Assembly (NCBI GenBank): GCA_022747635.1
Contig: JAKTNV010000017.1
Coordinates: forward strand, 1,480,501 to 1,544,500
Direction of reading: 5' to 3'
Origin: Hetaerina americana
Taxonomy: Eukaryota > Arthropoda > Insecta > Odonata > Calopterygidae
DNA: 64,000 nt
Shown here: piece by piece, positions 25,640-37,890 of the stretch
Layout of the letters: every line of letters begins with the position of its first letter
Numbering within the stretch: position 1 is the first letter of the stretch
The notes under the pieces: model-generated
Database searches by the model: none
What the model was told of the DNA's origin: nothing
Seen by the model: only the letters and a program-made list of their open reading frames with translations
Translations under genes and position numbers: made by a program

Positions 25640-26460
25640 AGGATGGTTTGGGGAAGGTAGGCGGCGAGGGACAAAAGGAAAAGGATTATAAAGGCCCCAC
25701 GCACGGCTGCCAACCGTGCGGGCGCAAAAAGGGGTCTCCTCTCTCGGCACAGCTCACACTACCGACGGCGGGAAAGGAAGAGATACAAGCCCGCAGCCCC
25801 ATCGCCCCCCCCACCGCCGACCCCACCACCTCCGTCCGGCGCTCCCCACCTCCCCACTCCTTCCTTTCTGCAACCCGAAAACTGCATCGCAGTAAATTAT
25901 GCCGCCGCTGGCGTAAGGCGCCTGCACTAATTGGGGAGGGATGGACGGGAGTGGGAGGGGCGGCCGTGAGAAACACTCCCTCCACAACCGCCCACCCGAC
26001 CCTCCCCTCTGACTCAAAACCCACCCTTGCAGCTCAACCGCTAATGAACTCCCTTTCCCCGCCCTCACGCTCCCTCCCCCTCTTGCACATACACACACAC
26101 GCCCTCCTTCCCCCTCCCCCCGGGAACTCCGGCGCGGTGCAACGGCGTCACGCAAATAGTCCAAAAGAGATAAGAGATGAGAGAGAGAGGAGTGAGACCG
26201 ACTTGACGACAAGAGAGAGGGAAGCCTTCCCTTCGCAGGTGGGCCCGCCGGGGGAGGAACTTCCTACCCCCAATGCGAAGGGAGAGAGGCAGGAAGGACT
26301 TCAAAACCGAGTCTCGAGACAAACAAACGAACAAGATGAGGAGGAATAGTGGACTCCCTGAGGGGGACAGAAATACTGAAACGAGCATGCGCAATTTTTT
26401 TTCGCGGGACTCCTTTTAAACTCGCGCGTCGAGAAAGCGGAGCCACCTGGCCGCGACCCC
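25640..26460. other. GC-rich block, pyrimidine-rich half then purine-rich half
   Basis: About 800 bp with high GC and CpG. The plus strand is C-rich from about 25790 to 26130 (with CACACACAC near 26090) and switches to G/A-rich from about 26160 to 26350. Frames of 233 codons (plus) and 152 codons (minus) overlap almost completely and are rich in Pro/Ser/Thr and Gly/Arg respectively, so neither is convincing. Possible promoter or CpG island, not provable here. Confidence 0.5.
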
Positions 26461-27309
26461 CATCCTCACCCCTTCTTGGACCGCAATGGCCTAGCCTTTA
26501 CCCTGGGTGACATTTAGAAAAATATCGATAAATCTAGGCTACCTGGAAATTTAAATATATATTCCTCTACCGATTTAAGTAACCGCGTGAATAACGATGC
26601 TCCAGTTGGACCATAACAAATACGCACATTATTCAATCCATGGCCTTGCTGAGATTCACATTGCCATGATTTGAATAGACACCTCGGATGAACAACGGTA
26701 TTTCGTTAGTTCGCAGGCACATTAAACATCACTTTTCCCACACCACTCTAGAAATTTCTGTCATTCCAGGAAGAAGAGAGTTGTAGCAAAGCGAACAGAG
26801 CGATGTATGTACGAACTATATAACAAAAGATTATATACTTTTAAAAAAATGACCTAACCTAATTTAAGGCACATTATAGCGCCATAAATTAGGTTAGGTC
26901 GTTTCGGCTAATAAGAAAAATATGACACTAAGAACCACAAAGAAAAGAAAACACATACCGCCTTCGCCAATATGGCCATCAGGTCAAATGCCTTTAATAC
27001 TCGTAGTTTATTTGAAAGTGAAAAATATAGAGTTGATACCAAAGAATCCTTTCTAACGTGAAATTTCAGTACCCATTAGATCCAATAAAGACGATAAATA
27101 TCTTCAGTTAAATCTTTCCAATATTCAAATGAACAAAGGAAATTTAAATGGAGTTTGGATGGTATCGCTAGATAAATTCATCGTGAATCAGATATAACTC
27201 ATTGATTAGTATAAGAGCGAATAAAAATTATGGTCGAATGTCTTGGTAACGCTAGCATCGCGATCAAAGCTAACAGGCGTTTTCGTAACCAATATTTTCT
27301 TTTCGACAA
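26461..27309. other. AT-rich DNA, no gene seen
   Basis: Unique AT-rich DNA containing only the TTAGG-type hairpin at 26851-26900. Confidence 0.55.
26851..26900. repeat. Perfect 16-bp inverted repeat containing TTAGG units
   Basis: GACCTAACCTAATTTA (26851-26866) pairs exactly with TAAATTAGGTTAGGTC (26885-26900). After one A/A mismatch, a further GGC/GCC closes a 10-nt loop. The right arm contains ATTAGGTTAGG, two units of the insect-type telomeric pentamer. This may be an interstitial telomere-like foldback or the two ends of a tiny MITE. Confidence 0.85.
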
Positions 27310-27860
27310 ACTTATGAGAAATGGGCGCGGAAGTGCCAGGAAAAACTATGAACCATCAAAAGCCCACCCAACCTAACGTTTATCATTCCGAGACGGGAGG
27401 TCCACTTCCTCCAGATAAACGACCTCGCAGCCCAGAACGTGACGGGCACCTCAGAAAGCCTTCCATTCATGATTCCTCTGCGTCGGCCGAAGGTTTGGGA
27501 GGTCCCTCCACCATTTCGTGAGCCTTTTCATTAACCCCGTGTGCGCGAGCCCTGTTTTCGACTCGATGCAAACGGCCCGACGGCGATGGAGATTCGCACG
27601 TATCAATCCGATTTCCGGGAATTCCCGATGATGAGACCGCTTTCCTGCCTGGGACGCTCCTTCCAATTGACTAAGGCGACCCGAAATCCTCTCCCACGTT
27701 AAGTGGATGATGCCCGCGGGCGACCGGGTGCCCGACCTCGGGGAGCTTCGGAGGAAAAGCGCACGATCGGAAGGCACGGCTATTTAGCCCGACAAACAAT
27801 CCGACGATAATTTGATGGAACGAGGAAATTACAAGACTTTGACAGCCCGCCTCAAAAAAA
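27310..27860. other. GC/CpG-rich block, possible exon or regulatory island
   Basis: About 550 bp of balanced, CpG-rich, non-repetitive DNA, flanked by AT-rich sequence. A 66-codon plus frame and a 108-codon minus frame are present, with no family resemblance. Unlike the purine tracts, this block has no strand bias, which makes it one of the better places to look for a conserved exon or enhancer. Confidence 0.35.
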
Positions 27861-30800
27861 ATCCCCCTCGGTCAGTTAACGCGTAGGAAGGAAATCTAAA
27901 GGAAACCCTTAACTAATAGCCGAGATGAGGTTGCTGACGATACTAGGCAGACTATGTAATATACAAGGCAGACTTTGTATAAAATTCTCTTCGATCGAAA
28001 GCCAGAAGGCCAAGGTTTTAGTCATAGACAATGCAAGCACAGAAAAAACTGAGATATTCCCGAAATTTAAGAGAAACTATCTGGATTGTTGTTGTGCTTT
28101 AACCTTCTTGAGTTATATCACAGTCTGCTAGACGCCGAGCATTGCTAATTTTCTCTTATAATTTTATTTTAAGGGATATTCCAAATGTTAATTAACTGCA
28201 ATCGTTGATTGGTGGTGCTCTGAGATTTCGTTCATACTCCAACACATTCATCTGGCGCGTGGAATTCGTATAAGCGTACGAAAATTAACTCTTAAATTGT
28301 ATGTTGATCTTTTCCTAAATTCGATAAGATATTTATCGTTAAATGTCTAACTTACACTGTAGACAACTAAACGTGACCTTTAGAAAATTTAAACGAAATG
28401 AAACTATTACCATTGCAAAGAATTCGAAGCGATTGACTAAATTCTGATATTTTTATGCATATGAAATTATCATCATCATCATCGCCATTTTAACTCAGTA
28501 AAATGGGAAGACGTCGACAGTATCTAACGAAATTCACATTCAAGCTTTCCAAGGATTAGCTTGAACAGGCTCCACAAGCGATCCTTTTTAACTGCCAATC
28601 TTTCATTCCTTCACTGCTCTGAAGTTAGATGTACACAATTTCAATCCTTTGAATCAATGCGTGTGTCGATCAAGCACAGAAAGCTAAGAAAAATGATTAG
28701 CAGTCGCAAATTCGAGCCATGTTTAGATGAAATTATTTTTCTAATTACTAAAATTATCGCAACACAGAGCCTTTTTCGTGTTTGCATTTTTTGAAAATTC
28801 AGAGATTGCGACCTGTATTATCCTTTATCCTATAATTTTCTTTTCTTGTTCAATTCCGCTAACGAAGAGAGCCAAAAAAACAACTCTGAACGAAGGACGT
28901 CAAATGCAAACGTTTCCTTTCATTGACGAATAAAAGACACCATTCCTGACGAAGCACCTATATTCAGCCAAAGAAACTCAGCCACGAATCATAGCTGGGA
29001 CGCGGAATAACGAGGTTAACTCACTCGAAAACGTACTTTATGACGAAAAATGAGAAATCCGCGAGAGAAATCAGATATCCGAAGGAAAAAATGATACAGT
29101 GGACGCCAATTAAAACCGCGGGGCTTAACGACTCCGAAAGAGACAAAAAGGGTTAATCCACGCGTCATTAATCGGTAGAACTCGAAGCGTGAAGGCAAAA
29201 AAGTGGTTACATTCAAAAACGCCCGAGGGCTACAAAGATGGGCGCGTGGGAGGGCGAAGGGTTGAGGCACGAGGCAAAACGGGCGAGATCAAATGGCAAA
29301 GAGACAAAGAGTTACAATCGCGAAATAGAGAGAGGGAGGTGAAGGTCCGCTGGAAAAGGAAAAGGGGGTTGGCGGATGCTGGAACTCCGTAAAAGCAAAA
29401 TTTCCTTTCAATCCTTCCTTGAGCCACGAGGCGGCACCCACCTTTTACACTCTTCGTCACACGCAGTTAATTTTAGCCTGGAAATCAGCAGTAGTACAGA
29501 AATATTAGAACCATAAGAATCATTACCATACACTGTTAAGGATTTCCGTCACTACTGTCATAATATCAGGAACACATTAATCTCCACAGGGGAGATTTGA
29601 GACTTTTTCAGAGACAAAACGAGACATATTGCCAATTTGTCCCATTTCAAAAAACGGTCTAACTCTTTCCCCGATCTGTCTCCTTCAATGGAACTCCCCA
29701 CATTTTGGGAGGGATGTTGCTCAAGCTCGCTTGAATACGCATGTTATATTCTTCGCAAAAAGTCGTAAATACACTTGAGAATGAAACTAGATGAATTCTT
29801 GCTGGAAAGTCAAATATTATCGATCACTATCACATGTTTTTGTTCATATTTAGCTAAATTATATTTAATTTAAAATTGTTTCCTTAAACCTTAACCTGGG
29901 CCGTATCATCATCAGTACTGTATAATACATATAGGAAATCGCCCGGTAAATATCGGTAAAATCCCGATGAATGATTTACAACCTAAGAAATACATCCGTG
30001 CACTGAGATCTAACGGCAAAATCAAACGCAACATCGTTTTATCGTTGTAAGAGAAGCCGACCTCCGTCAATTTTTTATACCAAGCTCCTGTAACGTCAAC
30101 AACCCCACTTTTATGCGTCACATAACAAAAATAAGATAAGCTTTCAAAATCTCAGGGAAAAAATTCTAAGCAATTGGGTAGATATAACCTTTAAATTTAA
30201 AGCTAAGAAAACAAAAATGTACCGAAGAAATAATAGGTTAGAGGTGTCCCTAGCTGTCAAAGCATCCAAAAATCTAAATACCTACCAACCTAAAAAATAT
30301 GCAATTACATCTGAATAAACAGTTGTAATCAAGAATAGCATTTGGGTGAGGCTAAAATTTATCATATCATGACAAGCAAAATGTCCAAATATTACGTACG
30401 TATTGGTGGATGTACATTCACCAATGTCATCCATCTCCTTGGCTTCGAATTTAATAATCCACAATCATAACACAAAAGCAGCGCCAGGTTTGGCAATCGC
30501 CAATGAAAATTCACGAAGATAATGACAATGGTAAGAGACGCCAATCACCAAAAGGGGTTTGCATTTGGTTGAACGCCGTCTATTTCTGAAAAGTACAAAA
30601 CCCGAAATGAGACGAGCACCGAGAAAGAGAGAGAGGGAGAGCATGGTCATCTTTGGGACATACTTTGACTTTTTCAATAATGCAAGATGTGTGTGTGTGT
30701 GTGCGCGTGTGTCTTTTTAGGTAAACAATTTTTTTGCGCGAAAACGCCCTCTCCAGCTAAACACGAGCCGTAAAGGGGGTGGGACTTTTCGCGCGGGAAC

Positions 30801-30894
30801 AAAACTCCCCCAACAGAACGCCCACTCTTCTTCTTGTGTCAATTAACGTAATTTTAGATATCGTCCCGGGGCACGCTCTGCCGCGCTTTGGCTC
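27861..30894. other. Intergenic or intronic DNA, no gene seen
   Basis: Three kilobases of mostly AT-rich unique DNA. An ATC run lies near 28469-28482, and a GT/GC dinucleotide run near 30687-30712. The interval 29130-29400 is purine-biased. No recognisable coding sequence. Confidence 0.55.
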
Positions 30895-31390
30895 AGACGG
30901 AGAGGGAGAAAAGAGAGGAAAAGATCAAAGGGGGGCAATGGGAGGGTGCGGGAAGGGGGAGAGAAAAATAGTCCGGGACCGAAGGGGATAGGTGGTGTGG
31001 GAGAGTGGGAAGGGTGAAAGCTTTTCGCAAAGAAAGCTTATTTTTCGCCTATTCTTTTTGCGCACACAACCCGATCGGCGGAAAACAATGGAAGACTGCC
31101 GAGGCGAACGGGTGAGGAACGAGGAGAAAGAGACAGGGAGTGTGGGAGGGCTGCGGTGCGGGAGGGAGGGAGACCCGAGGGAAGTTCGGAGGAAGGCGGA
31201 GGCTAAAATGGGAGGGAAGCGATGAAAAAAAGGGAAACGATATTTCGCGGGGGGGGGGGGAGTGAAAGGTTGGAAAGGAGTGAACTAAAAAGAATTTCCT
31301 TGGAGAGGAAGGAGAGATTACAGGGTGAGAGGGGTGTGTGGTGTGCGAGGAACAAGGAAACAGGGGAGGGGAGCGAAAAGCTTTTCTTGT
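30895..31390. other. Purine-rich (+ strand) tract
   Basis: G/A-rich plus strand with an 11- to 12-nt G run near 31250-31261. Plus-strand frames are Lys/Arg/Glu/Gly-rich and minus-strand frames Ser/Leu/Pro-rich, as composition dictates. Confidence 0.65.
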
Positions 31391-32665
31391 GCAAATTAGA
31401 CGGCTTTTTATAAAATGAAAACAAAAATTCGAGTGTGAGGGAAAAGGTGTGAAAAAGCTATAAACAAATTATATATCTGAATGTACTGAAGGCATTCGAC
31501 GCCCAAACGGTCACACAAAAGGGAATTGAGGATAAAAATTACTCCAAACACATTAGCACAGAGACATTAAAATTTCAATTAAATACAATTCACCATCATG
31601 AGAATAGTACGAATCATATGAGCTATGGACGTTGCTTGGATATTAAAAGGAAATATGATTATTGGAAAGTTTAGCATTTTATTTAAATAAATAATCAACG
31701 AATGTCTTTTTCATTTACACTCACTGAGAGTGAGTGACTGGGCTGCATTTTCTTCAGTAAAATTTGCATTTCAGTGGAGTGCAATTTTCATAGAATTTCT
31801 CTCGAAACAAATAAAAAAATCTTTCACGACGAATTTTTAAGGTAAACAGTATCTTGCATATGTTTTCTCTGAGGAAAATGCATAAAAAGCCGACATGACC
31901 TGATGAAATTTTAATATAACTTATGTAGTAACATGGAAAGATTTCTCTTTTGCAGTTATTGAGGATCTGTAATAGAGTGTTTTATCGTAAACATCCGAAA
32001 TACTACTTTCGTTGAGCAAAAGTTTTTATAAGCGTATAGTAGGACCTAGAATTGTATCTTGTTAGGAGAGACAATATATTTATTTGGTAGTCTAACCTAT
32101 TCATAATCTACCTTAACCGTTAGTTTACCTATAAAAATAATTGTGTATTATACCCTTACCTACTTCTTCAATTAGGGATTTCTACGAAGAGGACCAGAAC
32201 CTGTTGCATATTTAAATGAGAAATTGTAATGTGATGTAACTACAATAAATGTAACTTACATTTACCAGCAACCAATGATACATGGCCAATATTCTTCTAT
32301 CATATATCTTACAAGAGTTTGACATACATTCGAAATTGGGTGACAGAAACCTCTTAATTATAGTAGAGGAATGAGACAAAAGTGTTAATAATGAATAAAT
32401 TCAAGATAACATCGGGGTAAAGGATAAGAACGTTAGGATTTTAAAGGATAATAAATCGGAGATCTAATTATTACAATAGTAAAGTGAAGCGGTGTACACC
32501 CTAATCCGGCTAAGATATAAATAGTATCCATGGTCTGGTGATCATGGAAAGAGAGCAAAATGAATTAAGTTATAACACTAAATACGGAGGTAAAATACTC
32601 CAATCACAAAAAATATATTGCATCATTGATTAACAATTACTTTAATGACATATACGCTACAAAAT
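31391..32665. other. AT-rich DNA, no gene seen
   Basis: Unique AT-rich sequence with very short frames and no visible repeat. Confidence 0.6.
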
Positions 32666-32717
32666 CCTGCCAACGACGCCCTCTTGTCGGCTTTTACGGT
32701 CAAATGTAGATGTAGAT
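32666..32717 (+). mobile_element. Possible divergent LINE 3' end with ATGTAG tail
   Basis: The order GCC...ACGCCCTCTTGTCGGCTTTTACGGT, then ATGTAGATGTAGAT, parallels the family A terminus (ACGCCCTTGCGGCGGCTTGCGGGGT, spacer, ATGTAGATGTAG). The core is diverged, but the tandem ATGTAG tail is retained. A chance match of the tail to this context is possible but unlikely. Confidence 0.45.
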
Positions 32718-32839
32718 TAACTTACAATCAGTTGAAGCCTGGAGACAAAACAAAAATCAATGGATAAAGGAAAATTTCATGATTTGATAGGCCAATTACA
32801 GAGATAGTAGAAGAGCAATCAATGAAGAAACCGAGGGGG

Positions 32840-34260
32840 CTATATTTATTAATTAAGGCGAATCTAGAAAAATAACGGAAGGAATAAGAAAGCCCAAGGT
32901 GAAGGTGATACTGTCATCTACGAGAAGTATGGAACCAATTTGAATTAAATAAGCCAAGAAAAAATTGACGGACACATAAAGAAGGAATACATAAATCAGG
33001 GTATCAAGGCGCTCGGAGGCGAGGCGAAAGACCTCATGTTTAAAAGGATTAATGACGCGCTGCTGAAGGATTTCAAGGAGGTGATTCATGGTTGCGGTTA
33101 TTGATAAAAAATAACCGAGAAGAAGGACTATCGAATCTTGAGACTGGTGTCATGTCCACCAAAAATGTCAACACAGACACAATCACCCTAGGGAAAGAAG
33201 GAAAGTCTTAAGGCAACCTATCAAAAATCCAATTTTAGATAGAAGAAAGGAACTGTTGAGCTCGTACCGGAAGGAAACAGAACAAAAGGTGAAGATATTT
33301 AAAAACGGTATTCAAGAAAAAAAATGTTCAAACGACATTCAAATTCCTAGAAAACTTGGGAGTAGATTACTAAGACTACGTACTGAAATAAAAAGACTAA
33401 GTCGTCGAACTGTTAATGAACATGAAGGGGAAGTTCTAGCTCTAAATAATCACAGGATTTGAGAACAAGTTTAATTTTCAACGACATTCTTCAACATATA
33501 TGTAAGTATTTGGAGTGTATAATATAAGAAACATTGAATGCGAATAAAATACCCACGGAAAATATGAAGAAAATCGACAACTATTCCGCACATGGCATCG
33601 CAGAGGAAGTAGATAAAAAGGGAAAACTTGCAGTCATCCTTGACCGCAATTTATTACCTGCTTCAATGATATAATATTGAAGTCAATAGTAGACAGTCCT
33701 AATTTTAGAAGAGAGTTCTGTGATGATTAAACGTTTTGAATGGGTGAAATCAGAAAACATATTAGAAGAAGTGTATTGTTTCTAATACCTCAAAGGAAAT
33801 CTATGTAATATGGAGTAGGAGAAGTTCATCAGGCATCACAAGCAGCAGAGCTCAAGTTAAGAAGGCTTTATTTGTGTAAAGGCAATTACTATGCACCGGG
33901 GAGATGCAATTACAAATATGGAAGCAACGTATGAAAATATTGCTGTGGTGTTTGGCAAAAATGGATCAGACTGTTGGACCATTAGAATAGCACACCATAA
34001 AAGAATACGTACCTTCGAAGCGTTGCACTGAACTGGAGAACAAACATGAACTAGGACGTGTGCAGGATGATAAACGAAAAAAGGCCATTAGGACGACTAT
34101 TCAGAAAATAAGAAACTGATGAATTGACCATTGCTCGACGTACTTGTTAAGAAAGCATTAAAGAAAAAAGATGGGAGAATGGGACGACCGAGGGAAAAAG
34201 TAAAGGCGAAGAGATTTGCACTGGTTATTGACGAGTGAGAATGAGGAACTTCAGCAAACC
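32840..34260 (+). pseudogene. Heavily decayed LINE ORF2 remnant (family B)
   Basis: Several plus-strand pieces in order fit one LINE ORF2. At about 32960-33105 KIDGHIKKEYINQGIKALGG and AKDLMFKRINDALL fit the reverse transcriptase N-terminal region (pattern K-A-x-G-x-D-x-I...E-x-I-K-A-L-G-G...L...I-N). At about 33840-33990 SSRAQVKKALF and RKRILK-like words precede a W-x-x-D/GSDCWTI stretch resembling the conserved L-Y-G-S-E-T-W-T. At about 34020-34110 HELGRVQDDKRKKAIRTTIQ fits N-E-E-V-L-x-R-V...L-L-x-T-I-x-K-R. At about 34155-34240 KKKDGRMGRPREKVK fits the G-R-x-x-G-R-P-R end. Many stops and frameshifts separate them. Motifs A to D in the middle (33250-33800) are not recognisable. The ordered C-terminal pieces make the identification fairly firm. 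Confidence 0.6.
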
Positions 34261-35394
34261 TTTTTACAGTGATTAATCGTCGAACCTAAAGAAATCAAAA
34301 GAATGAAAACCAAAGTGAGAGGAAAATAAAAGGAACACTACGGACGATATTAATGACCTTTATAAACTAAAGTACAACTCCAACGGCAATTTCCATCTTT
34401 TTGCTCTAAGCCACCCTGATTTATTGATTTTTTTTTTTTATCATGCAGCAAAAAAATAATCGGTTGATGAAAGGTTATCAGAATATTTCCTATGTTTATA
34501 CAGCATTAAGAAATGAGCAATGGGATTGGCTTCTTAATATTACTTCCTGAACTCCCACTGATGCCTTATTAAAAACACAAAACCACATGAAATTACCTTC
34601 AAATGCAAAAGACCCATTAGGAAGTCTAAGAAGTTATTTATTATAAGGTAATCTACCGGTTAAGGTAGGTTTATGGATGGACGCAACTAAAAAATAAATA
34701 TTTTGTAATTCCTAGCAAAACACAAAATCTAGCAACCTACTCTACATAAGTCTAAGAAGTGCATAACACCAAATATAATTTAAATTCATTACTGAAGAAA
34801 ACACTGAACGAAAAACTTCCCCCAACTGCTAATCCCGTGACGGCGTCATGCCACATTTCGCGTTATCAAGAAATTGGGCTTCGATCAAAAATGCACTTCT
34901 AAGAGGAAATGAGCTAATTGAGTTCCCTCGGGCTGTGTAATCGAGGAGAGATGGGAATTGTACCCGTAATTCAACCGCTAACTCCCCCACCACCCCTCCC
35001 CGCCCAGGACTTCTCTCTGATGACAACTTACCAAATGCAAAACTCCGTGAAATTCAATCGAAGGAACGAACTTTTGGTACAAAAATGAACCGTCAAAGCA
35101 TAGCCGCGGGGGAAAAGGAACAACCGCTCGCTAGTTCGCTTATTCTTTCACGTTCTCCCCATTGGAAACCAAAAAAATATGCACGTGTTTGAGGGTTAAG
35201 TAAAAACCCAAAAACCTTCAAACACCCCACTCAACCTAATACACATACACACACAAATACGAAGCTCAAACGAGAGGGCGAGATATAAATGCGAGCGGGC
35301 AAAGACATTCACGTAAACATACAGAGTTATTTTACGCCAAATCAACAAACAGGCTCTCTTTTTAGCCTAAACGTCTGCAAATACGCCACATGTG
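34261..35394. other. No gene seen
   Basis: AT-rich unique DNA becoming GC-balanced from about 34800, with a C-rich patch near 34980-35005. No coding or repeat signal. Confidence 0.55.
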
Positions 35395-35890
35395 CCACAC
35401 AGAGTGGGTAGAAGGAGGGGAGTGGAGTGATACAGGGAGGAAGGGGTGGCAGAAGAGAGAAAAAGAGAGAAGTAAGCACGCATTGGAGGAAAACAGAGAA
35501 GGGGATAGGAGCAGGAGGTTAAAAAGAGGAACGAATATAAAAACAAAACGAATAATAAAATCGAGAGGATGAAAGAAGCAGACGGAGTGGGGCCAAATGA
35601 AGGAAAAAAAGGGAGGGAGGGGGGTTGGGGTAGGAGGGATGAAAGGAATGACTAAAAAGGTCGGGAAGGGGTGAACGTTTGTGACGCGGGTCGGGGAGGG
35701 CAAGGGAGAGGGGGGATGAGAAGGCGGGTGGGCGGAGTTGAGGCATATATCGTGGAAGGTGGCAGGATGGAAGAGAGAGCGGGAAAGAGTAATACAGAGA
35801 AATGGAGGCGGCAGTGAGATAAACAAGGCAGGGAAAGAAAGGAGATGCTGAAAACTTTGAAGGCGAGAGCGGGAAATTCCGAATCGTTTC
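35395..35890. other. Purine-rich (+ strand) tract
   Basis: About 500 bp of GGAGG- and GAGAGAAA-type plus strand. The 154- and 141-codon minus-strand frames are Pro/Ser/Leu/Phe-rich and overlap in different frames, so I treat both as compositional. Confidence 0.65.
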
Positions 35891-36447
35891 CCAAGGGGGG
35901 AGAAGTCGATGCTTGATATCTCTTTCTCTACCTTTTGATTCCATTCAAGGTAGTGATCAAGAGCGCCAAGCGAAAATTTCTGACTCTCCCCAACTGTGGA
36001 GAGATTTTTTCATGACTTAATGAAACCCGATACAGGTTATAAAATATATTGGCATCGGTCGTTGCAGCGATTCGGGAAAAGAAAACGTTTGAGAAATACA
36101 CTAAAATTATTAAGGAGATACCAAGCTAGATGCCCATAAAATTTCGTGTCAGCAGGGCCTGCGCGATTTTGATTATTCCTTCAACCGTAAACAGATATAA
36201 AGAAGATTTCATCAACGAGCAAAACTGCCCAACTCGGTTTTATCACTATATTTTCTCGAGGAATTTTTGAAATGGCAGATTCATACATCCATGCCTAGAG
36301 GAACGTAGTAATGCTCATTTTTGTCTCCTCATATTTAATATACAAGCAAACGTTCGAAGATGGTCAAAATGGCACTCGTTTAAAACTGGGTTTGCCGCTA
36401 ACATGCATACATTTTGGCATACTACTTACTTACTACAGACTTCTCCC
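35891..36447. other. No gene seen
   Basis: Unique AT-rich DNA with no visible structure. Confidence 0.5.
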
Positions 36448-36514
36448 TCAGATAACCGCGTTGCCCAAATAAAGACCACTATCTATCTATCTATCTATCA
36501 GATAACCGCGTTGC
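36448..36514 (+). mobile_element. 33-bp retroposon tail with 17-bp target-site duplication
   Basis: TCAGATAACCGCGTTGC at 36448-36464 is repeated exactly at 36498-36514. The 33 bp between them read CCAAATAAAGACCAC followed by about five TATC units. A precise long duplication flanking a short insert that ends in a simple-sequence tail is the signature of target-primed reverse transcription with extreme 5' truncation. AATAAA near the start of the insert is in keeping with the 3' end of a LINE or SINE transcript. The source family has no longer copy in this window. Confidence 0.8.
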
Positions 36515-37189
36515 GCATGCTTTTCAGGGATTCCGAGAGGGTACCTTTTCCCGATTCTTTCAGCCTTTCAACAACCTTCCTTACCCTCATCCCTTGCTCT
36601 TTCCAACTGGTGATTGTACCCCCTGATGCACACTTTTTAGGTGGATCGCAAGGCATTAGTGTATATGTGCACACACTAAAAATTAATGTTATGGTTCCCT
36701 CACAATTCAAATTTATTAGAAGAATGAACAACCAATTTCTGCGAACTCTAAAGTGTGTTCGAGATCAAAATCAACACTCCTGGACTGAAAGGCTAACAAC
36801 TATTTCCATTTAGTACCCTCTGCATTAAGAAAATATCTCGTTGATAAGTGGCCATACCTAATTGACATCGCAGATTTCAACCACAATATCCTAGATGATA
36901 ATTATGCAAATAATAGTATGCATTATTTAAAGAATTCTTTAAATCATAAAAAAGAATAAATAGTAAGATACACAATGGGTATGAAAACGCAGATATTGCA
37001 CCGCATTATTCACTCACTATGCGTCACATCGGCGACTGCAAATCATCTCATTTAATTTTATGCACAACCCGATAGAAAAAACACTATTCTCAATCAATAA
37101 AAAATCAATGATTGTTGATTTAAATTAATTTTAAATATATAGGCTAAAATATTCAACTGATTGATAACTCATTCGCTCGTTCAAACACC
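36515..37189. other. No gene seen
   Basis: AT-rich unique DNA. The 136-codon plus frame that crosses the retroposon insertion owes part of its length to that insertion and has no recognised domain. Confidence 0.5.
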
Positions 37190-37890
37190 CACGTGAAAGA
37201 ACGAGACGGAAGAGGGAAAGGGTGAAGTACGCGGCCGATATTCCAGAGTCAATTCACCATCACCGGGCGAGATCACTACGAATCTATCGGACGGAGGGCA
37301 CGAGGAGGATGATAGGAGACCGCTCTTGTGTGCTTTTAAGAGTGGTGGGGAGAGTGAGGGGGAGAAAAGTGAGAAAGCGCGGCGGTGGAAGTCGGCGGAA
37401 AAGCGAGCTCCGCTTTGGGAGACCCTTCACCCCCTCCCGTCATCAACTCCCCTCCCCGCCCCAACAACCCGCCTGCCCCGGTTGTTGGGTGGTCTTGTGG
37501 GGCGCGTCCCGTCAAAGGCGCCGCGCACGTACACTCGGCACGCGAGCGAGTGGGGAGGGTCCCTCTCTCTCTCCCGGCCGCCGGGGGCTTTTATGGAAAA
37601 GCACACAAGACGAGGAGGGTGAGGCGGGGAAGGGCGAGAGAGGGAGAGTAGGGAGAGGCGGGAGGACGGCGGGTAGGACGAGGAGGAAGGAAATGGCATT
37701 ATAAAAAGAACGGTGGTCTCGCCTCGTAGAGTAAGATATATGAGGGAAACGGGGACTGAAGGGTGTGGGAAGGGAGAAAGAGCAGAAGGGCGTGGGTTAG
37801 GGGCAAGTGAAGGGTAAAATGGGAGTCGAACGGGTAAAGAAAGAGCATAAATGGAGGGGAGAAAGAGGGAGAGGTGTCGGGAGGAGTTTG
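37190..37890. other. GC-rich, mainly purine-rich block
   Basis: GC- and CpG-rich DNA, purine-biased on the plus strand except for a C-rich patch near 37425-37480. Overlapping frames up to 161 codons exist in several phases with Arg/Gly/Pro-rich translations. A GT/GC-alternating run near 37895-37922 follows at the edge. Candidate CpG island. Confidence 0.5.

Noticed and set aside
25172..25750. 192-codon minus-strand frame with a His run
   Set aside because: The His run is the (GAT)n microsatellite read in reverse, and the rest has no recognisable domain.
25648..26349. 233-codon plus-strand frame in a CpG-rich block
   Set aside because: Overlaps equally open frames on the other strand, is Pro/Ser/Thr/Arg-rich, and matches no family I know.
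27321..27521. 66-codon plus-strand frame in a CpG-rich island, considered as an exon
   Set aside because: No splice-linked partner exon or family resemblance. The interval is kept only as a candidate island.
28469..28482. (ATC)n run as a possible CRISPR-like or regulatory repeat
   Set aside because: A plain short microsatellite without spacers. No CRISPR array or cas-like sequence occurs in this eukaryotic window.
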